A DNA stretch of 64,000 nt, taken from the NCBI RefSeq assembly GCF_014897585.1, contig NZ_JABUXW010000001.1, positions 229,286 through 293,285 of the forward strand, given 5' to 3'. The notes beneath the pieces are model-generated. The model worked only from the letters and a program-made list of their open reading frames with translations, ran no database searches and was not told where the DNA came from. Position 1 is the stretch's first letter. Each line of letters opens with the position of its first letter. Made by a program: the position numbers and the translations under genes. This DNA is from Brachybacterium tyrofermentans. Its GTDB lineage: Bacteria; Actinomycetota; Actinomycetes; Actinomycetales; Dermabacteraceae. Positions 1 to 8,655 of the stretch are shown piece by piece.

Positions 1-117
1 CTGGCTCCCGTCGGCCCCCTCCATGCCGATCCCGGAGGCGGCCTGCGGCATCAGCACCACCATCGAGGTGCCCATGCCGAGAGATTCGGAGAAGAAGTCG
101 GTGCGCATGCGGATCAT
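1..117 (-). CDS. Esterase (tributyrin esterase / esterase D-like), N-terminal fragment
   Basis: Only the first 39 codons lie in the window; the gene runs off the left edge. The start is the ATG at 117 on the minus strand. The visible N-terminus carries an arginine-rich opening followed by TDFFSESLGMGTSMVVLMPQ. This resembles the first beta strands of the tributyrin-esterase / S-formylglutathione-hydrolase-like alpha/beta hydrolases, which open with a residue run ending in LGM and a V-x-V-x-x-P strand. The catalytic serine and the rest of the fold are outside the window, so the call rests on this N-terminal similarity alone. It is divergent from the amylase gene that starts at 202. Confidence 0.5.
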   Translation of the reverse strand, partial: MIRMRTDFFSESLGMGTSMVVLMPQAASGIGMEGADGSQ

Positions 118-189
118 CGGTGATCGCTCCAGGGGTCGAGGGGCGCCGCGAGAGGGAACCGGCGCAGTGCCCATTCAACACGTCCCGCC

Positions 190-195
190 TACGAT
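190..195 (+). promoter_or_regulatory. Leaderless-type -10 box (TACGAT) for the GH13 gene
   Basis: TACGAT matches the actinobacterial TANNNT -10 pattern and ends 6 bases before the ATG at 202. Transcription would begin at or next to the start codon. No Shine-Dalgarno sequence is present. Confidence 0.5.
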
Positions 196-201
196 GGGCG
201 C

Positions 202-1620
202 ATGAACACGACTGCGCCGTCCGCACCGAGCTGGATCCGCGACGCGATCTGCTGGCAGGTCTACCCGCTGGGCTTCTGCGGCGCGCCCCAGCACCGCGAG
301 GACCTGGGCGGGGAGGGCTACGGCGGCGCCGACGGCGAGAACGTCGTGCACCGGCTGCGACGCCTGACCGGGTGGCTCGACCATCTCGTGGGCCTCGGCG
401 CGAACGTGCTGGTCCTCAACCCGATCTTCGACTCCGTCTCCCACGGCTACGACACCCTCGATCATCGCCGCCTCGATCCGCGCCTGGGGAACGACGCGGA
501 CTTCGAGGCGCTGATCGCGGGCTGCCGGGAACGGGGCATCCGCCTCGTGCTCGACGGCGTGTTCAACCATGTCTCCGATCAGCATCCGATGGCGCGTCGG
601 GCGATATCCACCGGCCCGGGCAGCCCCGAGGGCGCCCATATTCGCTGGTCCGGGGACCAGCCCTACGGGTTCGAGGGCAACGCCGACCTGGTGGAGCTGG
701 AGCTCGGTGACTCCGTGGTGCAGGACGCGATCGTGGACGTCATGTGCCTGTGGCTGGACCGCGGGGTCGACGGCTGGCGGCTGGATGCGATGTACGCCGC
801 GGGGGCCGACGCCTGGGCGACGATCATCGAGCGCGTGCGCGCCGCGCACCCCGACGCATGGATCCTCGGCGAGGTCATCCACGGCGACTATCCCGCGTTC
901 GCCGCGGCCTCCGGCGCGGACTCGGTCACCCAGTACGAGCTGTGGAAGGCGATCTGGTCCGCGCTGCGCGACGAGAACCTCTTCGAGCTCGCCCACGCGC
1001 TGGGTCGCCACCAGGAGTTCCTCGAGGCTGACGGGGGCGCGCACCCGCTGACCTTCGTGGGCAACCACGACACCACCCGCATCGCCTCCCAGCTCACCGA
1101 CGGCCGAGACCTCGCCGCCGCCTATGCACTGCTGGCCCTGCTGCCCGGCATCCCTGCTGTCTACGCGGGGGACGAGTTCGGGGCCACCGGGATCAAGGAG
1201 GAGCGCGCCGGCGGCGACGACGCGGTGCGCCCGTCGTTCCCCGAGGACCCTGCCGAGTCCGCCGCCGGAACCCATCCTGCAGTGCTGCGCCCCGAGGCGT
1301 CCCCGAGGATCCTCGAGGTGCACCAGCGACTCCTCTCGCTGCGCCGGCGCGAGCCATGGCTCGCCGAGGCGAACGTCGCGGTGCGCGAGGAGACCCTCGA
1401 GAACACCTACGCCGAGATCGTGCTGAGCCCCCGTGGCGACGAGGACAGCGCCGACGGCGGCGAGCGTTCCGCACTCACCCTCGTGCTGAACCTCGGCGAC
1501 GAGGACCGGCCCGCTCCCGGCGAGGTGGTCGAGTCCGTCAGCGGCGCCGACATGCTCGACGGCGTGGGCCCGGCGGCATCGGGCGTGGTGCCCGCGCACG
1601 GCATCGCCGTGGTGCGGTGA
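202..1620 (+). CDS. GH13 alpha-amylase-family glycoside hydrolase
   Basis: A cytosolic 472-residue enzyme expected to hydrolyse or transfer alpha-glucosidic bonds in malto-oligosaccharides. The four GH13 blocks are visible in order: DGVFNHVS (about residue 118), GWRLDAMY with the nucleophile Asp (about 190), ILGEVIHGDY with the acid/base Glu (about 220), and FVGNHDTTRI with the transition-state Asp (about 285). There is no signal peptide. A short beta-rich C-terminal domain follows the barrel. The length is close to maltogenic-amylase or trehalose-synthase-like enzymes lacking extra domains. The start is supported by a TACGAT box 6 bases upstream. Exact substrate specificity cannot be read from the sequence. 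Confidence 0.92.
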   Translation: MNTTAPSAPSWIRDAICWQVYPLGFCGAPQHREDLGGEGYGGADGENVVHRLRRLTGWLDHLVGLGANVLVLNPIFDSVSHGYDTLDHRRLDPRLGNDADFEALIAGCRERGIRLVLDGVFNHVSDQHPMARRAISTGPGSPEGAHIRWSGDQPYGFEGNADLVELELGDSVVQDAIVDVMCLWLDRGVDGWRLDAMYAAGADAWATIIERVRAAHPDAWILGEVIHGDYPAFAAASGADSVTQYELWKAIWSALRDENLFELAHALGRHQEFLEADGGAHPLTFVGNHDTTRIASQLTDGRDLAAAYALLALLPGIPAVYAGDEFGATGIKEERAGGDDAVRPSFPEDPAESAAGTHPAVLRPEASPRILEVHQRLLSLRRREPWLAEANVAVREETLENTYAEIVLSPRGDEDSADGGERSALTLVLNLGDEDRPAPGEVVESVSGADMLDGVGPAASGVVPAHGIAVVR

Positions 1621-1659
1621 CGGGCTGCGCTGCTTCAGAGACCGCACACCAACCCGGCG

Positions 1660-1665
1660 TAGGCT
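1660..1665 (+). promoter_or_regulatory. Leaderless-type -10 box (TAGGCT)
   Basis: TANNNT hexamer 7 bases before the ATG at 1673; no Shine-Dalgarno sequence between them. Confidence 0.4.
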
Positions 1666-1672
1666 CCCGGCC

Positions 1673-2032
1673 ATGAGCATCACGATCAAGCCTGCCGAAT
1701 CCGTCAACACCGCCTCCGTCGTCACCGCCGGACTGATCGGCGGCTGGCTGACTGCCCGCGAGACCGGGATCCGTCCGCTGGGCGGCGTGGTGCTCGCCGC
1801 CGCCGGGATCTACGCGGGGCGCACCTGGCTGGCCCGTCGCGGACCCGGGACCACGGCCGTGCTCGGCGCGACCTACGTGCTCGGCTTCGGCCTCTCGCAC
1901 CCGCTCGCGAAGAGGATCGGCTCCTGGCCCGCCGTGCTCACGGTGACCGCGGCCGCTGCGGGCGCGTCCGCGGTGCTCTCCGACGCCGCCTACAGCGAGT
2001 GGAGTCCAGTCGAGCCGGCCGACGAGACCTGA
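1673..2032 (+). CDS. Small hypothetical membrane protein
   Basis: A 119-residue protein with three or four hydrophobic segments (residues about 15-30, 40-56, 60-75 and 85-105) separated by short arginine-containing loops, so probably an integral membrane protein. No enzymatic motif is visible and I do not recognise the family. The start ATG lies 7 bases after a TAGGCT -10-like box at 1660-1665, again without a Shine-Dalgarno sequence, which suggests its own leaderless transcript. It sits between the amylase and the ABC exporter pair on the same strand, with no obvious functional link to either. Confidence 0.7.
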   Translation: MSITIKPAESVNTASVVTAGLIGGWLTARETGIRPLGGVVLAAAGIYAGRTWLARRGPGTTAVLGATYVLGFGLSHPLAKRIGSWPAVLTVTAAAAGASAVLSDAAYSEWSPVEPADET

Positions 2033-2238
2033 GAACGGAGCGAAGCCTCCAACAGGTGACGACCCGCCCGCGCCGTGATCGCCATGAACGAGGCCGGGGC
2101 GACGTGCAGGGCTGCGGTGGAATCGGTGATCGACGCACAACGCGCCCGTAATGCGCTATCGATCGTCGGGATAGTTGACTAGGCTAAGACTTCGTCCCGA
2201 CCGCCGGGACAGCGCAATCCCTGAGGACTCCTTTCCCC

Positions 2239-4251
2239 ATGCTCGGCACCATGAGCCGCCTCTGGCAGACGGTCCGCCCTATCCGATTCCGCCTCTACCT
2301 GGGCCTGCTCAGCGCCCTCACCGCGTCCCTCGTGGCGCTGATGATCCCGCAGGTCCTCGAATACCTCGTCGACCAGCTCGCGACCGACGCCGTCGCCGCC
2401 ACCATCTGGACCGGTGGCGCGATCGTGCTCGGCCTCGGCGTCGTCGAAGCCGCCCTGATCTGGATGCGCCGCACCTTCGCCGTCTCGCCGTCGACCACAG
2501 TCGAGAAGCTCATCCGCGTGGACTTCTATCGCAAGGTCCAGAACATGCCGGTCTCCTTCCATGACGCCTGGGGATCCGGCCAGCTGCTCTCGCGCATGCT
2601 CACCGACATCAACCAGATCCGCCGCTGGATCGCCTTCGGCATGATCATGGCGGTGACCAGCGCCGTCACCATTGTCGTCGGCATGATCCTGCTGTGGCGC
2701 TCCTCCGCGATCCTGGCCATCATCTTCTTCCTGGCCGCGGTGCCGGTCTCCGTGATCGCCTACCGCTTCAATCGCAACTTCTCGATCCTCTCGCGCCGCT
2801 CGCAGGACCAGAACGGCGACCTGGCCACCACGATCGAGCAGTCCGTCCAGGGCATTCGCGTGCTCAAGGCCTTCGGGCGCGGTCCCACCGCCCTGGACGG
2901 CTTCACCGAGCAGGCCGAAGAACTGCGGATGACCGAGGTGCGCAAGGCAACCGCCATCGCGCGCTTCGACATGTTCATGTTCACGCTGCCCGAGCTCGCC
3001 CTCGGCGTGGCCCTGCTCGTCGGGCTGTATCAGACCGCGAACGGGGCGATCAGCACCGGTCAGCTCGCCTCCTACTTCGCGACTGCCACCCTCGTCGTGG
3101 GCCCGGTGCGTCAGCTTGGCATGCTGCTGGGCCAGGCCGTCAACGCCACCACCGCGCTCGATCGTCACTACGAGGTGATGGACGAGACGAACCGGATCAC
3201 CTCCCCGGAGCATCCGGTCGAGGTGGATACGGCCCACGCCACCGGCGCCGTGCGCCTGCAGGGCGTCCATTTCCGCTTCGAGGACGCTCCGGACCACGTG
3301 TCCGACGTGCTCGACGAGGTGGATCTCGAGATCCGTCCCGGCGAGACCATGGCCTTGGTGGGCGTGACCGGCAGCGGCAAGTCCACCCTGTTGCAGCTGA
3401 TTCCGCGCCTGTATGACGTCACCGCCGGGACGATCACGATCGACGGGGTCGAGATCCGCGACATGGACCTGCGGGACCTGCGCACCCTCACCGCCTTCGC
3501 CTTCGAGGACGCCACCTTGTTCTCCGACTCAGTGCGGGTCAACGTGCTGATCGGTGCGGACCAGTCGCTGTCCGAGGACGAGCGGGAGGAGCTGCTCGAA
3601 CTTGCGCTGCGCACGGCCGACGCCAGCTTCGCCTTCGACCTGCCCGAGGGCGTCGACACCCCCATCGGCGAAGAGGGCATGAGCCTGTCCGGTGGCCAGC
3701 GCCAGCGGCTCGCGCTCGCCCGCGCGATCGCCGCTCGCCCGGCGGTGCTGCTGCTAGACGACCCGCTGTCGGCCCTTGATACCAAGACGGAGGAGACCGT
3801 CACCTCCCGCCTGCGCGAAGTGCTCGACGGGACGACGACCCTGATCGTCGCCCACCGCACCTCGACCGTGGCCCTCGCCGATCGCGTCGCCCTGCTGGAC
3901 CGTGGCCGCCTGGTCGCCGTCGGCACTCACAAGGAGATGATGGAGACCTCGGCCCGCTACCGCTGGGTGATCGCGAACCAGGAGGAAGAGGTCCGCCGCG
4001 ACCAGGACATCGTGACCCTGACCGGGGAGCTCGACCTGCGCGCGATCCAGGACGCTGGTGGTACTGACGACGAAACTCCGGGCACGCCGCCTGGCCCAGA
4101 CAGACCAGCCGGATCTGACGGCCCCAACGGCCCGGGGGACGCAGACAATCCGCGACGCCACGAGCCGACTGTGACCGCAGGGATTCCGTCCGTCGGCGGC
4201 CAATCGTCAGAGCAGACCTCAGAGCAGACCAGTGGGGAGGAGGGCCGATGA
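2239..4251 (+). CDS. ABC exporter half-transporter, non-catalytic-type subunit
   Basis: A 670-residue fused transmembrane and ATPase half-exporter of the type IV (MsbA/LmrCD-like) class. The first about 320 residues hold six membrane segments. The nucleotide-binding domain shows Walker A GVTGSGKST (about 375), signature LSGGQRQ (about 483), Walker B LLLDDPLSALD (about 504) and an H-loop in VAHRT (about 538). The catalytic Glu after Walker B is Asp, and the Q-loop position reads FEDATLF, so Gln is replaced by Glu. This subunit therefore looks like the degenerate partner of a heterodimer. A Pro/Gly/Asp-rich tail of about 80 residues follows the ATPase. It overlaps the next ABC gene by ATGA. The exported substrate is unknown; multidrug or peptide/lipid export is typical of the family. 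Confidence 0.93.
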   Translation: MLGTMSRLWQTVRPIRFRLYLGLLSALTASLVALMIPQVLEYLVDQLATDAVAATIWTGGAIVLGLGVVEAALIWMRRTFAVSPSTTVEKLIRVDFYRKVQNMPVSFHDAWGSGQLLSRMLTDINQIRRWIAFGMIMAVTSAVTIVVGMILLWRSSAILAIIFFLAAVPVSVIAYRFNRNFSILSRRSQDQNGDLATTIEQSVQGIRVLKAFGRGPTALDGFTEQAEELRMTEVRKATAIARFDMFMFTLPELALGVALLVGLYQTANGAISTGQLASYFATATLVVGPVRQLGMLLGQAVNATTALDRHYEVMDETNRITSPEHPVEVDTAHATGAVRLQGVHFRFEDAPDHVSDVLDEVDLEIRPGETMALVGVTGSGKSTLLQLIPRLYDVTAGTITIDGVEIRDMDLRDLRTLTAFAFEDATLFSDSVRVNVLIGADQSLSEDEREELLELALRTADASFAFDLPEGVDTPIGEEGMSLSGGQRQRLALARAIAARPAVLLLDDPLSALDTKTEETVTSRLREVLDGTTTLIVAHRTSTVALADRVALLDRGRLVAVGTHKEMMETSARYRWVIANQEEEVRRDQDIVTLTGELDLRAIQDAGGTDDETPGTPPGPDRPAGSDGPNGPGDADNPRRHEPTVTAGIPSVGGQSSEQTSEQTSGEEGR

Positions 4252-6059
4252 GCACGACGACCGTTGATCAGAACGACGACGAGCAGCAGACACCTACCGA
4301 CGCACAGGAGACCGCTACCCGGAACCGCTCCTTCGCGCTCCTGGGTGAGCTCGTCTCACCGGTGAAGGGCCAGTTCGCGGTGATGGCGCTCATGGTCGTC
4401 GTCGCACAGCTCGCGGTGGTCGCGGGCCCCGCGATCATCGCCTGGGGCATCAACGTCGGCCTGCCCGAACTGATCGCCGGCAATCCGACCCCGGCCATCC
4501 AGGCCGCCGCGCTCACCATCGGCGCAGCGATCGTCGGCGGCATCCTGACCTTCGGGTACGTACGCCAATCCGTCGTCGTCGGCCAGAAGATGCTGCTGGC
4601 GCTGCGGCGGCGCGTCTTCCGCTTCACCCAGCGCCAGGACCTCGAATTCCACGAGTCGTACACCTCCGGCCGCATCGTCTCGCGGCAGACCTCCGATATG
4701 GAGGCGCTGCGCGAGCTGCTCGACTCGGGCGTGAACGTGATGGTCGGCGCCTCGCTGGCCATGGTGTTCACGATCGTGCTGATCGTGAAGATGGACTGGG
4801 TCACCGGCGTGGTCATGCTGTTGATGCTGATCCCCTGCGTCCTGCTGACGATGTGGTTCCAGAAGCGCTCGCGCATCGAATACCGCGCGATCCGCACCCA
4901 CTCCGCACGGCTGATCGTCCACTTCGTCGAGGCCATGGCCGGTATCCGCGCTGTGAAGGCCTTCCGCAAGGAGGACCGCAACCAGAAAGAGTTCGACACC
5001 CTCGCCCAGGACTACCGCGACGCCTCGATGCGCTCGATCCGGGTGTTCGGCATCTACCAGCCGGCGCTGCGCATCCTCGCCAACGTGACCATCGCCGCCG
5101 TGCTGGTCGTCGGCGGCTTCCGAGTTCTGTCCGGCGACCTCGGGGTCGGGACCCTGGTCGCGCTCGTGCTGTACTCGCGGCGCTTCTTCCAGCCGGTCGA
5201 CGAGATCGCGAACTTCTACAACGCCTTCCAGTCCGCGGTGGCCGCGCTCGAGAAGATCGCGAACCTGCTCGCGGTGCAGCCTCACGTCAAGGAGTCCGGG
5301 AACCCCACCCCCCTGCTCGCCGCGAGCGGCCAGGTGGACTTCGAGGACGTCGCCTTCCGGTACAGCGAGGACGCCCCGCTGGTCCTGCAGCCGATGGACC
5401 TGCACATCCCGGCCGGGCAGACCGTCGCTCTGGTGGGCCAGACCGGCGCCGGCAAGTCCACCGTCGCGAAGCTGATCTCCCGCTTCTACGATGCGACCGA
5501 GGGCAGCGTACGGCTGGACGGGGTGGACCTGCGGGACATCTCCATGGAGGACCTGACGCGCAACATCGTCATGGTCACCCAGGAGGCGTACCTGTTCTCC
5601 GGGACCGTCGCGGACAACATCGCCCTGGGCAAGCCCGGGGCGAGCCGCGATGAGATCGAGGGGGCCGCCCGGGCCATCGGGGCGGATTCCTTCATCGAGC
5701 AGCTGCCCTACGGCTACGACACCGACGTGAACAAGCGCGGCGGGCGTGTCAGCGCGGGGCAGCGTCAGTTGATCTCCTTCGCACGCGCCTTCCTCGCGGA
5801 TCCCCGCGTGCTGATCCTCGACGAGGCCACCAGCTCGCTGGACATCCCGTCGGAGCGCATGGTGCAGGAGGGGCTCACGAAGCTCCTCGGGCACCGCACC
5901 TCGCTGATCATCGCCCACCGCCTGACCACGGTGATGATTGCCGACCGGGTGCTCGTGGTGCACGGCGGCGAGGTCGTCGAGGACGGTTCACCCACCGAGC
6001 TCGTCGCCGAGGGCGGGCGCTTCGCCGCGCTCTACCAGGCCTGGCAGGACTCGATGTGA
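4248..6059 (+). CDS. ABC exporter half-transporter, catalytic-type subunit
   Basis: A 603-residue type IV ABC half-exporter and partner of the preceding gene, to which it is coupled by a 4-base ATGA overlap. It has six membrane segments in the first about 330 residues, Walker A GQTGAGKST (about 397), Q-loop in VTQEAYLFSG, signature VSAGQRQ (about 500), Walker B LILDEATSSLD with the catalytic Glu (about 522) and the H-loop IIAHRLTT (about 556). Together with the LSGGQ of the first subunit this gives one complete ATP site and one degenerate site, as in TM287/288 or LmrCD heterodimers. A strong hairpin follows the stop codon. The cargo cannot be predicted. Confidence 0.93.
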   Translation: MSTTTVDQNDDEQQTPTDAQETATRNRSFALLGELVSPVKGQFAVMALMVVVAQLAVVAGPAIIAWGINVGLPELIAGNPTPAIQAAALTIGAAIVGGILTFGYVRQSVVVGQKMLLALRRRVFRFTQRQDLEFHESYTSGRIVSRQTSDMEALRELLDSGVNVMVGASLAMVFTIVLIVKMDWVTGVVMLLMLIPCVLLTMWFQKRSRIEYRAIRTHSARLIVHFVEAMAGIRAVKAFRKEDRNQKEFDTLAQDYRDASMRSIRVFGIYQPALRILANVTIAAVLVVGGFRVLSGDLGVGTLVALVLYSRRFFQPVDEIANFYNAFQSAVAALEKIANLLAVQPHVKESGNPTPLLAASGQVDFEDVAFRYSEDAPLVLQPMDLHIPAGQTVALVGQTGAGKSTVAKLISRFYDATEGSVRLDGVDLRDISMEDLTRNIVMVTQEAYLFSGTVADNIALGKPGASRDEIEGAARAIGADSFIEQLPYGYDTDVNKRGGRVSAGQRQLISFARAFLADPRVLILDEATSSLDIPSERMVQEGLTKLLGHRTSLIIAHRLTTVMIADRVLVVHGGEVVEDGSPTELVAEGGRFAALYQAWQDSM

Positions 6060-6062
6060 GAC

Positions 6063-6091
6063 GCCGGGCGGCGGAGCCTCCGCCGCCCGGC
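6063..6091 (+). terminator. GC-rich terminator hairpin after the ABC exporter pair
   Basis: Perfect inverted repeat with arms of up to 14 bases around a central C, beginning 3 bases after the stop codon of the second ABC gene. There is no U-run, which is common for actinobacterial terminators. Confidence 0.65.
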
Positions 6092-6250
6092 TATGACGCT
6101 CGGCACAACGCGTGCCAACCGGGTCCGGTGCGGCCCCCGGCTTGCTAGATTCCGCTCATCCGCCGGTCCTTCCGACGCTGCGGGCCATTGCTGTCCCCCT
6201 CTGTCGTTCGCCCGACGCGATTGCGTAGGCCGCTCCCCTTGGAGTCCCCT

Positions 6251-6763
6251 GTGCTCACTGCCTTCTCCGGCCGCGCCCGGAATCTTCCCGTCCTCCTCGC
6301 CGTCGCCGCGCTGCTGCTGACGCTGTTCGCCGCGGCCCCTTCCGCTGAGGCCGCGACGGTGAAGCCCCTGGACATCACCACCATGCACTACGACCCGGCG
6401 GGGTCCGACAAGGCCAACAACACCGGGTACAACAAGGAGTACATCGTCCTGAAGAACACCGGGACGAAGACCCTCACCCTCACCGGCTACACGCTGCGGG
6501 ACAACGGGCCCCAGAAGTTCGCCTTCCCCAAGGGCACGAAGATCGCTCCCGGCAAGACCCTGACGATCAGGTCCGGGAAGGGGAAGAACTCCGCGTCGAC
6601 CCTGTACTGGAACAAGGCCTCGTACATCTGGAACAACACCGGCGACACCGCGCGCACCTACGACGCGAAGGGCCGCCTGCTGGAGTCCTGCACCTACAAG
6701 GGAGGCGTGCGCAAGGCGACGAAGACCGCGGCCCGCACCACCGCCACCACCGCGTACTGCTGA
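6251..6763 (+). CDS. Secreted lamin-tail-domain-like protein
   Basis: A 170-residue exported protein. The GTG at 6251 is preferred because GGAG lies 7 bases upstream and the resulting N-terminus is a good Sec signal: basic start, LLAVAALLLTLFAA core, and cleavage near SAEA-A. The mature part reads like a lamin tail domain (LTD), a small immunoglobulin-like beta fold: YIVLKNTGTKTLTLTGYTLRD, then a KFAFPKGTKIAPGKTLTIRSG block and WNNTGDTARTYDAKG. Such domains are found in secreted or surface proteins and may bind nucleic acid or the wall; a function cannot be assigned. The C-terminus is Lys/Thr-rich and ends in Cys. It is monocistronic, between two hairpins. Confidence 0.8.
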   Translation: MLTAFSGRARNLPVLLAVAALLLTLFAAAPSAEAATVKPLDITTMHYDPAGSDKANNTGYNKEYIVLKNTGTKTLTLTGYTLRDNGPQKFAFPKGTKIAPGKTLTIRSGKGKNSASTLYWNKASYIWNNTGDTARTYDAKGRLLESCTYKGGVRKATKTAARTTATTAYC

Positions 6764-6794
6764 GCCCTCGCGGCGCGGTGGGCGCAGCACTCAC

Positions 6795-6812
6795 CGCTCC
6801 GCGTGCGGAGCG
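6795..6812. terminator. Possible bidirectional terminator hairpin
   Basis: Palindrome CGCTCCGC-GT-GCGGAGCG in the gap between the convergent lamin-tail and GNAT genes. Arms are short and there is no U-run. Confidence 0.4.
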
Positions 6813-6850
6813 CTCTGGGGCGTGGTCCTCGCCTCGCGGGGGCCGACGCC

Positions 6851-7507
6851 TCAGGCGCCGAGCAGTGCTCGCAGCTCTGCGGTGACTCCTGCGACCTCCA
6901 CCGGCACGCCCGGCCGACGGAAGGTCTCGGGGGTCACCAGGAACCGCTGCTCCTCCACGACCGGGCCCGGCAGCGTGGACATTTGGGTGCCGTTGTCGAC
7001 ATAGCCGCAGCTGCGGGAGACGCCGAAGGACTCGTCGTTCCCGATCGCCGCCGAGGATTCGGCCCGCAGCGCCCCGAGGTGGTCGAAGGCGAGCACCAGC
7101 ATCGCCTGGCGCATCAGCTTCCCGTACCCCTTGCCGTGGGCATCGAGGGTGAGCCAGGAGCCGGAGGTGACGGTGCGCCGCTCGGCGAAGCGGACCGCCG
7201 AGATGTCCTGGCAGCCGATCAGGCGACCGTCCGCCCAGATTCCGAGCGGCAGGGTCCAGCCCTCCGGGGAGATCTCGCTGCGCAGGCGCCACTGGAAGCT
7301 GAGGGCGTTGCGCACGCGCACCTCGGGCTCTGCCCGGTACCACCAGAACATCGCCGGGGACTGCGGGTCCGCGAAGATCGGCCGACGCAGCAGCTCGGCG
7401 TACTCCGCGAGGTCGGCGTCCTTGAGCGGGCGCAGCGTGAGGTCCCCGGCGCGCAGGGTGAGGGCGAAGGGCGGATGGAGGACCTCGAGGCGCTGCGCTG
7501 AGCTCAT
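6851..7507 (-). CDS. GNAT-family N-acetyltransferase
   Basis: A 218-residue member of the RimJ/RimL-like GNAT group that transfers acetyl from acetyl-CoA to an amino group. The N-terminus LTLRPLKDADLAEYAELL is the usual opening of this group. The later part shows the acetyl-CoA strand and loop with GKGYGKLMRQAMLVLAF, where the pyrophosphate-binding Q/R-x-x-G-x-G/A is seen as GKGYGK, followed by SCGYVDNGTQ near the C-terminal strands. The start is supported by a TAGGAT box (minus strand, 7514-7519) exactly 6 bases upstream and no Shine-Dalgarno. The substrate, protein N-terminus or small molecule, is unknown. Confidence 0.85.
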   Translation of the reverse strand: MSSAQRLEVLHPPFALTLRAGDLTLRPLKDADLAEYAELLRRPIFADPQSPAMFWWYRAEPEVRVRNALSFQWRLRSEISPEGWTLPLGIWADGRLIGCQDISAVRFAERRTVTSGSWLTLDAHGKGYGKLMRQAMLVLAFDHLGALRAESSAAIGNDESFGVSRSCGYVDNGTQMSTLPGPVVEEQRFLVTPETFRRPGVPVEVAGVTAELRALLGA

Positions 7508-7513
7508 CGGAAG

Positions 7514-7519
7514 ATCCTA
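7514..7519 (-). promoter_or_regulatory. Leaderless-type -10 box (TAGGAT) for the GNAT gene
   Basis: Read on the minus strand, TAGGAT ends 6 bases before the ATG at 7507. Confidence 0.5.
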
Positions 7520-7629
7520 GCGCCGCCAGCAGGGCCGATCGCGCGATCAGCAGGGCCTTTCACCGGCATCTGCGGTGCCGGTCGCCGGATTCGGCAGGGC
7601 CGATCGCGGCAGCGCCCGGCCGCCCCGCC

Positions 7630-7635
7630 TACGCT
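7630..7635 (+). promoter_or_regulatory. Leaderless-type -10 box (TACGCT) for pcp
   Basis: TACGCT ends 6 bases before the ATG at 7642; no Shine-Dalgarno sequence is present. Confidence 0.5.
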
Positions 7636-7641
7636 GTCACC

Positions 7642-8271
7642 ATGACCATCGACGTGCTGCTCTCCGGCTTCTCCCCCTTCGACGGAGCGGCGACGAACGA
7701 GTCCTGGGAGGCGGTCTCCGTCGCGGCGCCGCAGCTGCGCGAGCGCGGGGTCACGGCGGTGGAGCTCGAGCTGCCGGTCGAGTTCGGCCGGGCCGGGGAG
7801 CTGCTCGCCGCCGCCGTCCGTGAGCATCGGCCGCGCCTCGTGCTCGCCACAGGTCTCGCGGCAGGTCGCTCGGGCATCACGCCGGAGCGGGTGGCGGTCA
7901 ACGTGCGCGATGCCCGGATCCCCGACAACGCCGGAGCCGCCCCGATCGACGTGCCGGTGGTGCCGGGCGGACCGGTCGGCTACTTCAGCACGCTGCCGAT
8001 CAAGGCGATGGCGGCCTCCCTGGCGGCCGACGGCATCCCGGGCGCGGTCTCGCAGACCGCGGGCACCTACGTGTGCAACGACGTCTTCTACCTGCTCCAG
8101 CACCTGCTCGCCGAGGATCCCGAGCTCGCAGGGATCCGTGGCGGCTTCGTCCACGTCCCCCCGGCCGACGCAGTCGACGTCCCCACCGCAGGGCGAGCGC
8201 TGGCAGGGATGGCCGAGGTGGCGCTGCGCACCGACGTGGATGTCTCCCTCACGGGCGGCGCCGAGCACTGA
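7642..8271 (+). CDS. pcp: Pyroglutamyl-peptidase I (C15 family)
   Basis: A 209-residue cytosolic cysteine peptidase that removes N-terminal pyroglutamate from peptides. The family landmarks are all present: an N-terminal SGFSPFDGAATNESW, in place of the usual GFxPFxGxxxNPS; the Glu of the triad in SGITPERVAVN; the catalytic Cys in GTYVCNDVFY; and the His in GGFVHVP. The length matches the family (about 200-215 residues). It is transcribed alone from a leaderless-type promoter and is followed by the G-run repeat and the DnaA-box-rich intergenic region. Confidence 0.95.
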   Translation: MTIDVLLSGFSPFDGAATNESWEAVSVAAPQLRERGVTAVELELPVEFGRAGELLAAAVREHRPRLVLATGLAAGRSGITPERVAVNVRDARIPDNAGAAPIDVPVVPGGPVGYFSTLPIKAMAASLAADGIPGAVSQTAGTYVCNDVFYLLQHLLAEDPELAGIRGGFVHVPPADAVDVPTAGRALAGMAEVALRTDVDVSLTGGAEH

Positions 8272-8282
8272 GGCATTTGAGG

Positions 8283-8334
8283 CTCGGGGTCGGGGTCGGG
8301 GGCTCGGGGCTCGGGGCTCGGGGCTCGGGGCTCG
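8283..8334. repeat. Tandem GGGGCTC repeat (G-quadruplex-capable)
   Basis: Seven runs of four or five G on the plus strand, the later ones in a regular 7-base GGGGCTC unit. Closely spaced G4 runs could fold into a G-quadruplex. The repeat starts a few bases after the pcp stop codon. Confidence 0.85.
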
Positions 8335-8655
8335 GAACAGCAGTGCAGCCGCTGCGTCAACCACCCCGGCCGGATCGGGACGATTCTGCTTCGCGCGGTG
8401 TGCATACCCGGCTCTTCAGGGTTGAGCGTGGACGCGCCGGTGGTGCGGGGTAGCAGGGGATGGACGTCGAGGTTCCCGATGATGGTCGGCCGCCGCATCG
8501 CCCGAGGATCACGGAACGTCGAGCACTACCGCCTCCGAATGCGCCTCATCACCGGCGGGCTCGACGCCCCCCACTCAACTCTGAAGAGCCGCATATCCGG
8601 TGCAACAGCGGTCCGAACGCACGAGAAACCACCCTCTCCCCCTCCCCAGAGAAAG

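Noticed and set aside
175..1725. Long minus-strand open frame over the amylase gene
   Set aside because: Antisense shadow produced by high GC3; Arg/Gly/Ala-rich with no family motif, while the plus strand has complete GH13 blocks.
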